64,000 bases of DNA from Roseburia hominis (GCF_021531695.1 NZ_JADYUI010000004.1:62001-126000); one strand, 5' to 3'. Positions 1 to 10,199 are shown, counted from the first letter of the stretch. The notes: generated by a model not told the origin, from the sequence alone. Numbers and translations are program-made.

Positions 1-1122
1 GCCACTTCCAGGAGTACCAACTACGTTCGCATTTTCCAATAAATAATCAAAGAAATCCCAGGACTTCATATTTTGCGGTGTCTTTAACCAGATATATGGT
101 GAATTCACACCACCAAATACTTCATAACCGGCATCCTTTAATCCTTCTTTAATCAAAGCAGCATTTTTCATATAATTGCCTACCTGCTCTTTTACCTGTG
201 CTTTTCCGGCATCAGAATAAACTGCTTCTCCGGCTCTTTGGATAATATAAGGTGCTCCGTTAAATTTCGTTCCGTGACGACGCGCCCACATATCATGTAA
301 AGAAACGTCTCCGCATTTTAATTCTTTCGGAACTACCGTATAACCTAATCGAACTCCGGTAAATCCTGCATTTTTTGAAAAACTCTTTAACTCAATGGCA
401 CAGGTCTTTGCCCCTTCACATTCATAGATAGAATGTGCAACATCAGACTCTGAAATATATGCTTCATAAGCAGCATCATAAATAATAACAGCTCCTACTT
501 TATTTGCATAATTGACCCATTCCTGTAACTGGGATTTCTTAATTGTAGTTCCGGTCGGGTTGTTCGGTAAACATAGATATATCATATCCGGTGCTTCCTT
601 CGGAAATTCCGGCACAAAATCATTTTCCTTTACACAAGGCATGTAAATCACATTGCTCCATGTCTGTGTATCCAGATTATAATCCCCACATCTGCCTGCC
701 ATAACATTAGAATCCACATAAACCGGATATACCGGGTCACAGACTGCGATACGATTCTCAAGGCTGAAAATTTCCTGAATATTACCGGAATCACTTTTGG
801 CTCCATCGGAAACAAAAATTTCGTCTGCAGCAATATCGCATCCTCTTGCTTCATAATCATTTTTTACAATCGCATTTCTCAAAAAATCATAGCCAAGATC
901 CGGCGCATATCCACGAAATGTCTCAGCATTTGCCATTTCGTCTACTGCTTTATGCATTGCCTCAATAATAGCCGGAGCCAATGGCTGTGTTACATCACCA
1001 ATTCCCAGTGAAATAATATTTGCATCCGGATTTTTTTCAGAGAAAGCCTTTACTTTCTTTGCAATTGTGCTAAACAAATAGCTTCCCGGTAACTTTTGAT
1101 AATTTTCATTAATCTGATACAT
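1..1122 (-). CDS. dapL: LL-diaminopimelate aminotransferase, 3' end cut by window edge
   Basis: A PLP-dependent class I/II aminotransferase that converts tetrahydrodipicolinate directly to LL-diaminopimelate in lysine and cell-wall synthesis. The frame is open from an ATG at 1120-1122, preceded by AAAGGAG, to the left edge, giving about 374 residues. The family is about 400-410 aa, so only roughly the last 30 residues are missing. Visible motifs are SLGIGDVTQPL near the N-terminus, PNNPTGT in the cofactor domain, YDAAYEAY, and the PLP-lysine region SFSKNAGFTGVRLGY, all typical of DapL rather than of general aspartate aminotransferases. It lies downstream of the glnA operon terminator and is probably a separate transcript. 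Confidence is high for the family. Confidence 0.93.
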   Translation of the reverse strand, partial: MYQINENYQKLPGSYLFSTIAKKVKAFSEKNPDANIISLGIGDVTQPLAPAIIEAMHKAVDEMANAETFRGYAPDLGYDFLRNAIVKNDYEARGCDIAADEIFVSDGAKSDSGNIQEIFSLENRIAVCDPVYPVYVDSNVMAGRCGDYNLDTQTWSNVIYMPCVKENDFVPEFPKEAPDMIYLCLPNNPTGTTIKKSQLQEWVNYANKVGAVIIYDAAYEAYISESDVAHSIYECEGAKTCAIELKSFSKNAGFTGVRLGYTVVPKELKCGDVSLHDMWARRHGTKFNGAPYIIQRAGEAVYSDAGKAQVKEQVGNYMKNAALIKEGLKDAGYEVFGGVNSPYIWLKTPQNMKSWDFFDYLLENANVVGTPGSG

Positions 1123-1246
1123 GATTTAAATTACTCCTTTCAAAAACTTATTTGATAAAATCTTTTATTGCCTTTCTGTGTTTTATATGTCCTTTTAGTA
1201 TTCCTTATTGGTACTACTATTCTTTTCTATCTCGTAGTATATCAAA

Positions 1247-1274
1247 AAAGAAGTGCCTTGTAAAGCACTTCTTT
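1247..1274 (-). terminator. Intrinsic terminator after the glnA operon
   Basis: A 10-bp perfect stem, AAAGAAGTGC pairing with GCACTTCTTT around an 8-nt loop, is followed on the minus strand by a run of T. It lies 14 nt past the stop of the ANTAR regulator gene, so it closes the hisA-glnA-regulator transcript before dapL. Confidence 0.85.
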
Positions 1275-1287
1275 GTGACATTCTTTC

Positions 1288-1839
1288 TTAGTAAACATTC
1301 ATCAGACTCAAAATCATCTGCGCTGTTTCTACCAGATCCGTTCCATTATTCATACTACGTTTTTGTAAATAACGATGTGCTTCTTCTTCTGACAGGTTAT
1401 TACGACTCATAAGCACAGATTTTGCCTCCAAAATGATACTCTTTTCTTCTTCTGACCGTTCCTTTGGCATGGCACGCTTTTTCTTTTTCCTGCGTGAAAT
1501 GGTATACTCCATCATCTCTACCGTCTGAATCAACTCATGAACCTTAAGCGGCATCGACAGACAGACAATATCCTGGATCGTCCTCTCATTGCAAACTGCA
1601 GGGGACGCTACTAAAAGCATCTGAAACTCCGGTGGTAAATATTCATATAATTCCTGATACATCATATCAATAAAATGATGACTGCAAATTATAATCCCAC
1701 CATCTAATGTATGAGAACTCTGCAATATCTGTGCCCCCGTCGTACATATATATGGAACATCATATCCACTTTTTATCAATATATTTCTAATATTCTTCGC
1801 ATTTTCCACTTTCGGGAACGCAACAATTACACTACTCAC
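1288..1839 (-). CDS. ANTAR-domain antitermination regulator (NitR-like)
   Basis: A 183-aa cytoplasmic regulator. Residues 1-115 look like a degenerate response-regulator receiver (VIVAFPKVENAKNIRNIL, then SMPLKVHELIQTVEMM). The last 60 residues form an ANTAR RNA-binding helical domain with the typical pattern ILEAKSVLMSRNNLSEEEAH and a final helical segment. ANTAR proteins bind paired hexaloop hairpins in leader RNA and prevent termination. The start is a GTG with AAGGGTG seven bases upstream; an ATG with a good ribosome site is absent. It begins 21 bp after the glnA stop. Clostridial glnA genes are known to be followed by such a regulator (NitR in C. saccharobutylicum), so a role in nitrogen control is likely. 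RNA targets here are inferred, not shown. Confidence 0.85.
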   Translation of the reverse strand: MSSVIVAFPKVENAKNIRNILIKSGYDVPYICTTGAQILQSSHTLDGGIIICSHHFIDMMYQELYEYLPPEFQMLLVASPAVCNERTIQDIVCLSMPLKVHELIQTVEMMEYTISRRKKKKRAMPKERSEEEKSIILEAKSVLMSRNNLSEEEAHRYLQKRSMNNGTDLVETAQMILSLMNVY

Positions 1840-1860
1840 TCGGCTTCACCCTTGCTAAAA

Positions 1861-3192
1861 TCAGATTTTATACAGATACTCTTCGATTTCCCATTCTGTA
1901 ACCTGTGCTCGATACGCTGTCCAATCTGCACTTTTGGCTTTTACATACTTGTCTGTAATGTGTTCCCCTAAAACTCCCCTGATAAATTCATCTTTCCGTA
2001 ATTCTTCAATTGCTTCATTTAAGTCGGATGGAAGTGCCTCTATTCCACGTCTCTTACGTTCTTCTTCGCCCATGTCAAATACATTTTCACACACGCCTTC
2101 CGGTGGCATGATTTTATTGCGAATTCCATCAAGACCGGCTGCAAGGCAGACCGCAAGTACCAAATATGGGTTTGCAGACGGATCCGGACAACGAAGCTCT
2201 ACTCTGGTCGATGCCCCTCTGGATGCCGGGATTCGAATTAACGGACTTCTGTTTGTTGCCGACCATGCAATAAAAATCGGTGCTTCATAACCCGGAACCA
2301 GACGCTTATAAGAATTAATAAGCGGATTCGTGATTGCTGTCATTCCACGCATATGCTTCATAATTCCACCGATAAAATAATATGCTTCTTTACTAAGACC
2401 ATTTTTATCCTTTTCGTCCACAAAAATATTCTCCCCATCCTTAAAGAGAGACATATTGACATGCATACCGGAACCTGCTATTCCGGATTTTGGCTTTGGC
2501 ATAAAGCTCGCAAACAACCCATGACGTTTTGCAATTGTTTTTACCGTAAGCTTAAATGTCATGATATTATCTGCTGTCTTTAATGCCTCATCATATTTAA
2601 AATCAATCTCGTGCTGTGCCGGAGCTACCTCATGATGAGATGCTTCGATTTCAAAGCCCATATCCTCTAAAGTAAGTACCATATCCCGTCTTGCATTCTC
2701 ACCCAAATCTACCGGTCCCAAATCAAAATATCCTGCTTTTTCATGGGAAATCGTAGTTGGCTGTCCATCTTCATCTGTATGGAATAAGAAAAATTCACAT
2801 TCCGGTCCTACATTGAAGGTATATCCCATCTTCTTTGCTTCTTCAATTTGTTTTCTAAGGATATAACGTGGATCACCTTCAAATGGTGTCTTATCCGGAC
2901 GATAAACATCACAGATAATTCTTGCCACTTTTCCCTGCTGTGGGCGCCACGGAAAAACTGTAAAGGTGTCCAAATCCGGGAAAAGATACATATCAGATTC
3001 TTCAATCCGTACAAAACCTTCGATGGAAGAACCATCAAACATACACTGGTTATTCAATGCTTTTTCCAACTGGCTTGCTGTAATTGCCACATTTTTTAAA
3101 GTTCCAAAAATGTCTGTAAACTGAAGACGGATAAATTCAACATCTTCTTCATCTACCATGCGAATAATGTCTTTTTTGGTATACTTACTCAT
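1861..3192 (-). CDS. glnA: Glutamine synthetase, type I
   Basis: Catalyses ATP-dependent formation of glutamine from glutamate and ammonium. The 443-aa product has the GSI alpha length, and the order of motifs fits: FTDIFG near the N-terminus, [14 protein letters not shown] in the first metal site, the ATP-site segment [10 protein letters not shown], and NRSPLIRIP. The reading frame stays open upstream, but the ATG at 3190-3192 (MSKYTKKD) has AAAGGAG ten bases before it and matches the family start, so I chose it. It starts 13 bp after the hisA stop and is followed by an ANTAR regulator, so the three form one operon. The GSI-beta adenylylation motif was not seen. Confidence 0.96.
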   Translation of the reverse strand: MSKYTKKDIIRMVDEEDVEFIRLQFTDIFGTLKNVAITASQLEKALNNQCMFDGSSIEGFVRIEESDMYLFPDLDTFTVFPWRPQQGKVARIICDVYRPDKTPFEGDPRYILRKQIEEAKKMGYTFNVGPECEFFLFHTDEDGQPTTISHEKAGYFDLGPVDLGENARRDMVLTLEDMGFEIEASHHEVAPAQHEIDFKYDEALKTADNIMTFKLTVKTIAKRHGLFASFMPKPKSGIAGSGMHVNMSLFKDGENIFVDEKDKNGLSKEAYYFIGGIMKHMRGMTAITNPLINSYKRLVPGYEAPIFIAWSATNRSPLIRIPASRGASTRVELRCPDPSANPYLVLAVCLAAGLDGIRNKIMPPEGVCENVFDMGEEERKRRGIEALPSDLNEAIEELRKDEFIRGVLGEHITDKYVKAKSADWTAYRAQVTEWEIEEYLYKI

Positions 3193-3205
3193 ACACTGTT
3201 CTCCT

Positions 3206-3985
3206 TTAATTTTTTTTGACATAATCAATAACTTCTTTATAAGAAAGCGTTCCCCCGAATAAATCAAGGGCACTGCCAATCGTCACATTTAAATGATTCT
3301 TTCCAAGCTCTTTAATGGTCTTTATATCATCAAAGCTATGTACACCGCCTGCATAGGTAACCGGTATCTTTCCCCAGTCACCTAACAGTTGGATCAATTC
3401 TTTTTCAACTCCATTTGCCTTTCCCTCTACATCTACGGCATGCACCAAAAACTCAGATGCATAAGAAGACAACTCCTCTAATAATTCCTCTGTCACCGGC
3501 TCATCCGTAAACTTCTGCCAACGGTCAGTAACAACATAATAGGTATCTCCCCGTTTTCTGCAACTGATATCCAGTACCAGATGCTCTCTCCCGGTTTCTT
3601 TCACCAGCTTCTTTAAATTCCCATAATGAATCTTTCCTTCTTTAAACACATAGGAAGTCACAATCACATGACTGGCTCCCGCGTCCAAAAACTCCCTTGC
3701 GTTCGCATCTGTAATCCCACCTCCGACCTGTAATCCTCCCGGATAAGTCTTAAGTGCCAGGAGTGCCTGCTCTTTTGTTTCATTGTAATATGCAGAATCT
3801 TTCCCATTCAGCAAAATAACATGCCCACCGCGAATGTTATCTTTTTTATAGAAATCTGCATAAAACGCAGCATCCTGCGTGGAAACAAAATTCTCTTCTG
3901 CCAGATCTCCCTGGTCTGCCAAAGTACTCCCTACAATTTGTTTCACTTTCCCATTATGAATGTCAATACAAGGTCTGAATTCCAT
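3206..3985 (-). CDS. hisA: HisA isomerase, eukaryotic type
   Basis: A 259-aa TIM-barrel enzyme that isomerises ProFAR to PRFAR in histidine synthesis. The sequence follows the yeast HIS6/plant subfamily rather than bacterial His[15 protein letters not shown] at the N-terminus, [35 protein letters not shown] and VTYAGGV occur in the same order as in the fungal enzyme. The first catalytic Asp is residue 8. Start ATG has AGGAG upstream. It is the first gene of the hisA-glnA-ANTAR operon, and no other his gene is nearby. The odd points are the subfamily and its coupling to glutamine synthetase; the next enzyme of the pathway, HisF/H, consumes glutamine, which may explain the pairing. Confidence 0.9.
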   Translation of the reverse strand: MEFRPCIDIHNGKVKQIVGSTLADQGDLAEENFVSTQDAAFYADFYKKDNIRGGHVILLNGKDSAYYNETKEQALLALKTYPGGLQVGGGITDANAREFLDAGASHVIVTSYVFKEGKIHYGNLKKLVKETGREHLVLDISCRKRGDTYYVVTDRWQKFTDEPVTEELLEELSSYASEFLVHAVDVEGKANGVEKELIQLLGDWGKIPVTYAGGVHSFDDIKTIKELGKNHLNVTIGSALDLFGGTLSYKEVIDYVKKN

Positions 3986-4189
3986 CTTGGTCTCCTGTAT
4001 GATTTATGATTTATTTTAATACATATTATTAGCTGTAGTTATAATGCTTTTTCCTTTTTTCATGATGAATTTTGTCAAAAGCAGTCGACAGGCTACTTCA
4101 GTCATCATTTAACAGAATAACACAGAGTAAAAAAAAATAAAATAGCAAATTAAATTTTTTGTTTTTTCAAAAAAGTAGATTCTTTCACA
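3986..4189. other. Divergent intergenic region, hisA / guaB
   Basis: This AT-rich stretch holds the upstream region of the hisA-glnA operon on the minus strand. I could not place a confident sigma-A promoter for hisA: a TTGACA lies at a suitable distance, but no -10 follows it at 16-18 bp. No hairpin terminator or known riboswitch consensus was recognised. Confidence 0.4.
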
Positions 4190-4218
4190 TTGACAAGGTA
4201 TCTTATTTTTGCTAGAAT
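4190..4218 (+). promoter_or_regulatory. Sigma-A promoter of guaB
   Basis: A consensus TTGACA at 4190-4195 and TAGAAT at 4213-4218 are separated by exactly 17 bp and lie about 60 bp before the guaB start. No structured leader is apparent. Confidence 0.85.
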
Positions 4219-4236
4219 TGAAAAAATCAGTTTTGA

Positions 4237-5739
<1,503 letters not shown>

Positions 5740-5755
5740 GAACAAATAAAAACGC

Positions 5756-5791
5756 AAAAAGGATGCTCTCTGTTCAGAAAGCATCCTTTTT
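5756..5791. terminator. Bidirectional terminator, guaB / lipoprotein
   Basis: The stem AAAAAGGATGCT pairs with AGCATCCTTTTT, a 12-bp match with A and T tracts at both ends. It sits between convergent genes and can stop transcription from both sides. Confidence 0.9.
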
Positions 5792-5792
5792 C

Positions 5793-6230
5793 TTATCTGG
5801 CTGTAGTAGTTCCGGTTCCATTCGCTGTATTTGCATTATCTGTTACGGTTGCATTATTTACATCAGTATTGTTATGATCTGTTGCATTTTCTACTGTATT
5901 TCCAACATCATTTGCAACATTGTCTGCAGTATCTATGACATCTCTTCCAACATCTGCGGCCCCATCTACCACATCACGTCCTGCATCGGTAACGCCATCC
6001 GCAACATCATCTACCACACCATCACCATTGGTATCCGTATTATTTGCCATTCCGTTATTTCTATCATTATCTGTTGTATTATTATTTTCACCCGTCGTAT
6101 TATTGTGTCCTGTTTCTTCCGTTGAATTTAAATTATCTCGGTTAGTGGTATCATTGTTCGTTCCACATGCTGCAAAAGACATTGTTAAAACTAACATAAG
6201 TCCCAGTGCTATTATTCTTACTTTTTTCAT
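5793..6230 (-). CDS. Acidic low-complexity lipoprotein, function unknown
   Basis: A 145-aa secreted lipoprotein. Residues 1-21 form a signal peptide and Cys22 follows the lipobox FAAC, so the mature protein should be lipid-anchored outside the membrane. Residues 23-75 are rich in Asn, Thr and Asp. DTNGDGVVDD resembles a calcium-binding EF/dockerin-type loop. Residues about 75-120 repeat DV-V/A-DGA/DVGRD units in an 11-residue-like rhythm, suggesting an amphipathic helical or LEA-like segment. A clean AAAAGGAGAAA ribosome site precedes the ATG. It ends at the bidirectional terminator shared with guaB. No enzymatic domain was recognised. Confidence 0.75.
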   Translation of the reverse strand: MKKVRIIALGLMLVLTMSFAACGTNNDTTNRDNLNSTEETGHNNTTGENNNTTDNDRNNGMANNTDTNGDGVVDDVADGVTDAGRDVVDGAADVGRDVIDTADNVANDVGNTVENATDHNNTDVNNATVTDNANTANGTGTTTAR

Positions 6231-6296
6231 TGATATTTCTCCTTTTTTGTTTTTATTGATATTACTAATATGAACCAGTCATTTCTCTTTTATGCA

Positions 6297-6653
6297 CTAT
6301 TTTTTCATTTTTGGTTCAAAAATAACAGATGCCAGATATCCAAAGATCAATGCCGCGCTGATACCGACAGCACTTGCTTCAAATCCACCCATAAATATAC
6401 CAAGGAATCCATTCTCATCTACTGCTTCTTTTACTCCTTTAAACAATAAATTTCCAAAACCAAGCAATGGTACACTGGCGCCTGCTCCTGCATACTCAAC
6501 AAATGGCTGATATATGGACAATGCACCTAAAATTGCTCCACTGCATACTAAAAGCACCATAATTCTTCCCGGCAACATTTTGGTCTTTTCCATTAAAATT
6601 TGAACGAGTGCACAAATCAATCCACCTACCCAGAACGCATTGAAATAATCCAT
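6297..6653 (-). CDS. spoVAE: Stage V sporulation protein AE
   Basis: A 118-aa integral membrane protein with about four helices (near residues 7-22, 30-50, 60-75 and 90-112). It matches SpoVAE (SpoVAEb of Bacillus) in length and in the stretch PGRIMVLLVCSGAILGAL and the glycine-rich GGFEASAVGISAA. It is part of the SpoVA channel for Ca-dipicolinate uptake into the forespore and release on germination. Start ATG has GAGGAG upstream. It lies 18 bp after spoVAD. In Bacillus the gene follows spoVAC and spoVAD directly; here spoVAC is about 10 kb away. Confidence 0.9.
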   Translation of the reverse strand: MDYFNAFWVGGLICALVQILMEKTKMLPGRIMVLLVCSGAILGALSIYQPFVEYAGAGASVPLLGFGNLLFKGVKEAVDENGFLGIFMGGFEASAVGISAALIFGYLASVIFEPKMKK

Positions 6654-6671
6654 CTTTTTCTCCTCTTTTCA

Positions 6672-7688
6672 TCATGTTTTACTTTCTGCCTCTAAAATAA
6701 CTGCATGTGCAATCCCCGGAACATTCTGCCCCTCATTAAAACTTACCGTAGACAGCAATGCTCCTGTTGGCACAAACAAGATTCTTTTCCACTCTCCATT
6801 TATTAGCTTTGGCAAAAAATGTGCACTTAAGGTAACGGCAGAACAGCCACAGCCGGAACCTCCGGAATCTGTCCCCTGCTTCTCACTGTCAAAAATCTCA
6901 ATTCCACAGTCGGTATGAACGTTACTGATATCATAGCCCTTATCCTTTAAAAGCTTAATTAAGATTTCCTGTCCGACACTGCCAAGATCTCCGGTAATAA
7001 TTTTGTCATAATCTGATGGTTTTCTGTCAAAATCCTCAAAATGATGATAAATCGTATCACACGCTGCCGGTGCCATTGCGGCTCCCATATTCATGGAATC
7101 TCTAATGCCATAATCAACAATCCGCCCGGGTGTCAACCCGCAGATTTTTACTCCTGCCTTTTCCTGCCCCAGTACAAATGCCCCACTTCCGGTCACTGTC
7201 CATGTTGCGGACATTGGTCTTTGATTTGCGTATTCAAGCGGATAACGAAACTGTTTTTCTGCACTGGCAAAATGACTGGAAGTAACTGTAAGCACTTTTT
7301 CTGCATATCCTGCGGCCACACACATTGCCCCCAGTGCCAGTGATTCCCCGGCTGTGGAACACGCTCCATATAAACCAAACAGCGGAATTTGATAATCCAT
7401 TAATCCAAACGATGTTGCAATGGTCTGTCCCAATAAATCCCCCGCAAAAATATAGCGAATATCCTTATTCTCTAATTTTGCCTTACCCATTGCAAGCGAT
7501 GCCGCCTCTTTTTGCAACGTGCTTTCCGCTTCTTCCCATGTATCAGAACCAAACTTGTCATCATCACAGATCATGTCAAATTTTGCTCCCAGAGGTCCTT
7601 CTCCTTCTTTTTTCCCTACTACGGATGCACTGGACAAAATGTACGGCGGATGTGCAAAACAAATACTTTGCTTTCCTATTGTCTGCAA
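6672..7688 (-). CDS. spoVAD: Stage V sporulation protein AD (TTG start)
   Basis: A thiolase-fold protein of the SpoVA complex that binds dipicolinic acid. Typical stretches are ASVVGKKEGEGPLG near the N-terminus, LYGACSTAGES and GGSGCGCSAVTLSAHFLPK. An upstream ATG at 7731 has no ribosome site. A TTG at 7686-7688 has AGGAGG exactly 8 bp upstream and gives 338 aa, the length of the Bacillus protein, so I chose the TTG. Its expected partner spoVAC is not upstream; instead a 350-bp region rich in hairpins separates it from queT. The gene would therefore need its own sporulation promoter, which I could not identify. Confidence 0.9.
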   Translation of the reverse strand: MQTIGKQSICFAHPPYILSSASVVGKKEGEGPLGAKFDMICDDDKFGSDTWEEAESTLQKEAASLAMGKAKLENKDIRYIFAGDLLGQTIATSFGLMDYQIPLFGLYGACSTAGESLALGAMCVAAGYAEKVLTVTSSHFASAEKQFRYPLEYANQRPMSATWTVTGSGAFVLGQEKAGVKICGLTPGRIVDYGIRDSMNMGAAMAPAACDTIYHHFEDFDRKPSDYDKIITGDLGSVGQEILIKLLKDKGYDISNVHTDCGIEIFDSEKQGTDSGGSGCGCSAVTLSAHFLPKLINGEWKRILFVPTGALLSTVSFNEGQNVPGIAHAVILEAESKT

Positions 7689-7939
7689 TCCCAATTCCTC
7701 CTTTTTGTTTTTATCTTTCTTTAATATGTGCATCTTTTTTAAACTTATACAAAGGCATCTTTAAGAATGGAACAAAATTGTGCAAAGCACACTCTCGCGT
7801 TTCAACAGACGAATCTGCACAGCTTTTGTTCCGCGCGCGAGCAGTGCCGTCAGGCTATTTTCCTCTCTGCGAGCTGTGCATTATTGCACGAAGTGCTTTT
7901 TGTTGTATAGGAAATTCCTCGAAATTTCCTATACAACAA
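7689..7939. repeat. Hairpin-rich intergenic element upstream of spoVAD
   Basis: No gene is seen here. The stretch holds a 17-bp perfect inverted repeat (7900-7916 with 7923-7939, 6-nt loop), an 8-bp pairing GCACAGCT/AGCTGTGC further left, and small tetraloop hairpins such as GCACTTCGTGC. The G+C of the central part is higher than its surroundings. It resembles the other structured intergenic islands of this window and is probably a degenerate mobile or REP-like element. Confidence 0.6.
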
Positions 7940-7940
7940 A

Positions 7941-7970
7941 AAAACTGCATGCAAATCTGCATACAGTTTT
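7941..7970 (-). terminator. Terminator of queT
   Basis: The stem AAAACTG.ATGCA pairs with TGCAT.CAGTTTT around a 4-nt loop and is followed on the minus strand by seven T in a row. It lies about 70 nt past the queT stop. Confidence 0.8.
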
Positions 7971-8033
7971 ATCGGACGTTCATCCCACAACAGTCATCAT
8001 GTGCTCAAACATGCAAGCATATTCGCACATGAT

Positions 8034-8055
8034 AACAGTTATGGCTGAACTGTGA
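8034..8055. repeat. Short palindrome C, copy 1, over queT stop
   Basis: ACAGTT and AACTGT arms flank a short spacer. On the minus strand the CAGTTCAGCCATAACTG sequence encodes the last residues and the stop of queT. A longer relative lies at 31567-31600. Confidence 0.55.
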
Positions 8056-8557
8056 TAAAAATTTGTTCTTTATATTTACTTAAAACTTTTAAAAGTATAC
8101 TTCCGAGAATACATACGGATATTACTTCGCCTGCTCCGACTGTTAATGCATAAAACGGAATAGAAAAATCCTTTCCAGCATACTCAAACACAAATCCATA
8201 TCCAAAACGTAAAATGAGCGGAACAATAACCATGTTTGAAATAACCGGTGGCAATGTACATAAAAACTTATGCTTTCGCAACAAGTATGTAAAAATTGCT
8301 CCGATTAAGGTTGCAAGACTGCCAAACACAATATCATAAATTCCGCAACCCGTCAAAAGATTTGCAAGCAGACATCCAATCCAAAGCCCCGGTATTGCTG
8401 CCGGTGTAAAATATGGCAAAACAGTCATTGCCTCGGATAATCGTACCTGTATTGTCCCGGATGCCAGATTAAACGCACTTACAAAATACGTCAGTACCAC
8501 ATAAATCGCTGCTATCATCGCTGCCTGCGTGATAAATAATACCTTTTTGTTTCTCAT
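8039..8557 (-). CDS. queT: QueT-family queuosine precursor transporter
   Basis: A 172-aa hydrophobic protein with about five or six membrane helices, matching the QueT family, the substrate-binding S component of an ECF-type transporter for queuosine precursors. Visible family features are QVRLSEAMTVLPYFTPAAIPGLWIGC and a final charged C-terminus. AAAGGAG lies 8 bp before the ATG at 8555-8557, so I prefer that to the TTG six bases upstream. The 5' leader folds into a pseudoknot-like structure consistent with preQ1 control. No ECF ATPase or T component is nearby, which is normal for group II ECF systems. The last codons lie in a dispersed palindrome. Confidence 0.88.
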   Translation of the reverse strand: MRNKKVLFITQAAMIAAIYVVLTYFVSAFNLASGTIQVRLSEAMTVLPYFTPAAIPGLWIGCLLANLLTGCGIYDIVFGSLATLIGAIFTYLLRKHKFLCTLPPVISNMVIVPLILRFGYGFVFEYAGKDFSIPFYALTVGAGEVISVCILGSILLKVLSKYKEQIFITVQP

Positions 8558-8570
8558 ATTCAATTCTCCT

Positions 8571-8630
8571 TTAGTTTTGTTTTACGAGTGGAAGGTCTCG
8601 AACACTCGGTTTATTTGCCCCTAAGACCTT
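8571..8630 (-). promoter_or_regulatory. Candidate preQ1-type riboswitch in the queT leader
   Basis: The leader RNA has a 7-bp stem, AAGGUCU with AGACCUU, whose long loop contains CGAGUG. This can pair with CACUCG just downstream and form a pseudoknot. A 3' A-rich tail with CUAA touches the ribosome site AAAGGAG, and UUAG follows the first stem arm. This resembles preQ1 riboswitch architecture, and queT is a known regulon member. The loop is larger than in classic preQ1-I, so the class is uncertain. Confidence 0.45.
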
Positions 8631-8705
8631 GTTTTTATGGGCTTTCGCAACGTTCCAAAGTATAACACAGATATTATGAAAATGCAAGAAAATCCAGAAA
8701 CATAA

Positions 8706-8742
8706 GCAGACATTTGCAATCCGCTTTGCTACTCGCTCATGA
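8706..8742. repeat. Dispersed hairpin repeat A, copy 1
   Basis: This segment is a near match to 10200-10235 and 57377-57422, sharing GACATT-GCAATCCGCTTTGC and a following CTCATG. The GCAA..TTGC arms can pair. It overlaps the stop codon of the serine hydrolase gene. Confidence 0.6.
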
Positions 8743-10180
8743 TACGGACACCATCAAATTCATATTTCATTTTCATCGCCATACTTCTATGCTTTTCTGC
8801 CTGTATCTTTATTTTATCTCCCTTAAACACAACTTCTGCCGTTACTCCAAGCGGTCCATTCAAATAGCACAACTTTAAGCACAATCTGTCATTTTCCCAG
8901 GCATACGCTCCTGCAGTATTCACCATACGAATGTCACCACAAGTATAATAAGATGCATATTTTACCCCTGCAATCCGGTTTTCTTCCCATTGTTCATAAC
9001 CATATGCTAAAGTTCTCGTTTCACCACCGGCAAAAAAGCAGGTAATATGTATTACATCTTTTTCTTCCTCTATCACAATCCTCTCAATATTTTCCTCATT
9101 TTTCTCCATCTGATAGGTTCCAGCAACGGAAATATCAGATTTTTGTTTTCCTTCGGGATATGATACATAAAATAGTTCCTTTACCGAAACATCCTTTTTG
9201 ATACTATCGTTATCCACAGGTTTGCAGGCAGGAAACAGATATTTCCACATAGCATCCATCAGACCACCCATATCCTCTGTGCCTGTTAAAGTTGCAATGA
9301 CAAGATTTTCCTTTGGTGCTACAATTGCAAATTGCCCATAAGCACCATCCCCACGATATGCCCCATCCGGAATACATTGCCAGATCTGATAACCATACCC
9401 ATACCCCCAGTTATCACCATCATCATAAACATCTCCTCCGGCAGAATTGATAAGATTTGAAGTCATACGTTTCATCCAATCACGATTCAAAATCTGTTTT
9501 CCCTGCCAGGTTCCTTCCTGTTTTAAAAAGACACCAAGTTTTGCAACTGTTTCTATTGTTACGTTAAATCCTATCCCCCCCAGGGAATTGCCTTGTGGTG
9601 ACTCATCCCAGGCATAATCTGCAATTCCAAGCGGTTCGAAAAATCTCGGTTTTAAATAATCAACCACCGTTTCTCCGGTCACTTTGGTCAAAATCGCAGA
9701 TAACATATAGGTTGCTGTTGTATCATAAAAAAAATGTGTTCCGGGCTCATAGGAAGGTTCAATTTCAAGAAATTTCCGTACCCAGTTTCCTTCTACTTCA
9801 TAATTTAAAATTGGTGGTTCACTTTCCTGACCGGTACTCATAGTCAATAAATGCTCTATCTTCATTTTTTTTGTGTTTTCTGTCAGATATTCCGGTAATT
9901 CTGCATCAAAAAAAGAAACAACTGCATCTCCGGTTGAAAGCAATCCCTCCTGTACCGCAAAGCCAACGGCAAGTGCCGTAAATACTTTACTCAAAGAATA
10001 AAGCATATGCATGTCTTCCTTCCGGTAAGGAAGCCATTGCGCCTCATAACACACCTTATCTCCCCGTACCAAAATCAAATCATGCAGTTCAATTCCTTTT
10101 TCATTTACTGCTTTCAAAAATTGATCAATGCCTTCTTTTTCTATTTTTGCCTTTTCTAAACTTGTTCTTTCTAAATCCAT
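8729..10180 (-). CDS. Beta-lactamase-family serine hydrolase
   Basis: A 483-aa protein of the class C beta-lactamase/penicillin-binding family. The catalytic SLSK motif is at about residue 66 in MLYSLSKVFTALA. A YGYGYQIW segment and the downstream YGQFAIV stretch fit the second and third catalytic regions. The last 140 residues form a separate beta-rich domain. No signal peptide is visible, so it is probably cytoplasmic and an esterase or peptidase rather than a resistance enzyme. The ATG at 10178-10180 follows AGGAGGAG, whereas the frame extends another 9 codons without a ribosome site. Repeat A copies flank the gene, at its stop and 20 bp before its start. Confidence 0.85.
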   Translation of the reverse strand: MDLERTSLEKAKIEKEGIDQFLKAVNEKGIELHDLILVRGDKVCYEAQWLPYRKEDMHMLYSLSKVFTALAVGFAVQEGLLSTGDAVVSFFDAELPEYLTENTKKMKIEHLLTMSTGQESEPPILNYEVEGNWVRKFLEIEPSYEPGTHFFYDTTATYMLSAILTKVTGETVVDYLKPRFFEPLGIADYAWDESPQGNSLGGIGFNVTIETVAKLGVFLKQEGTWQGKQILNRDWMKRMTSNLINSAGGDVYDDGDNWGYGYGYQIWQCIPDGAYRGDGAYGQFAIVAPKENLVIATLTGTEDMGGLMDAMWKYLFPACKPVDNDSIKKDVSVKELFYVSYPEGKQKSDISVAGTYQMEKNEENIERIVIEEEKDVIHITCFFAGGETRTLAYGYEQWEENRIAGVKYASYYTCGDIRMVNTAGAYAWENDRLCLKLCYLNGPLGVTAEVVFKGDKIKIQAEKHRSMAMKMKYEFDGVRIMSE

Positions 10181-10199
10181 TTTTCTCCTCCTGGGTAAA

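Noticed and set aside
7689-7733. SpoVAD start at the ATG at 7731
   Set aside because: No ribosome site precedes it. The TTG at 7686-7688 has AGGAGG 8 bp away and gives the family length.
7325-8032. 235-aa plus-strand frame over spoVAD and the intergenic gap
   Set aside because: It is antisense to spoVAD, lacks a ribosome site and ends within the palindromic region.
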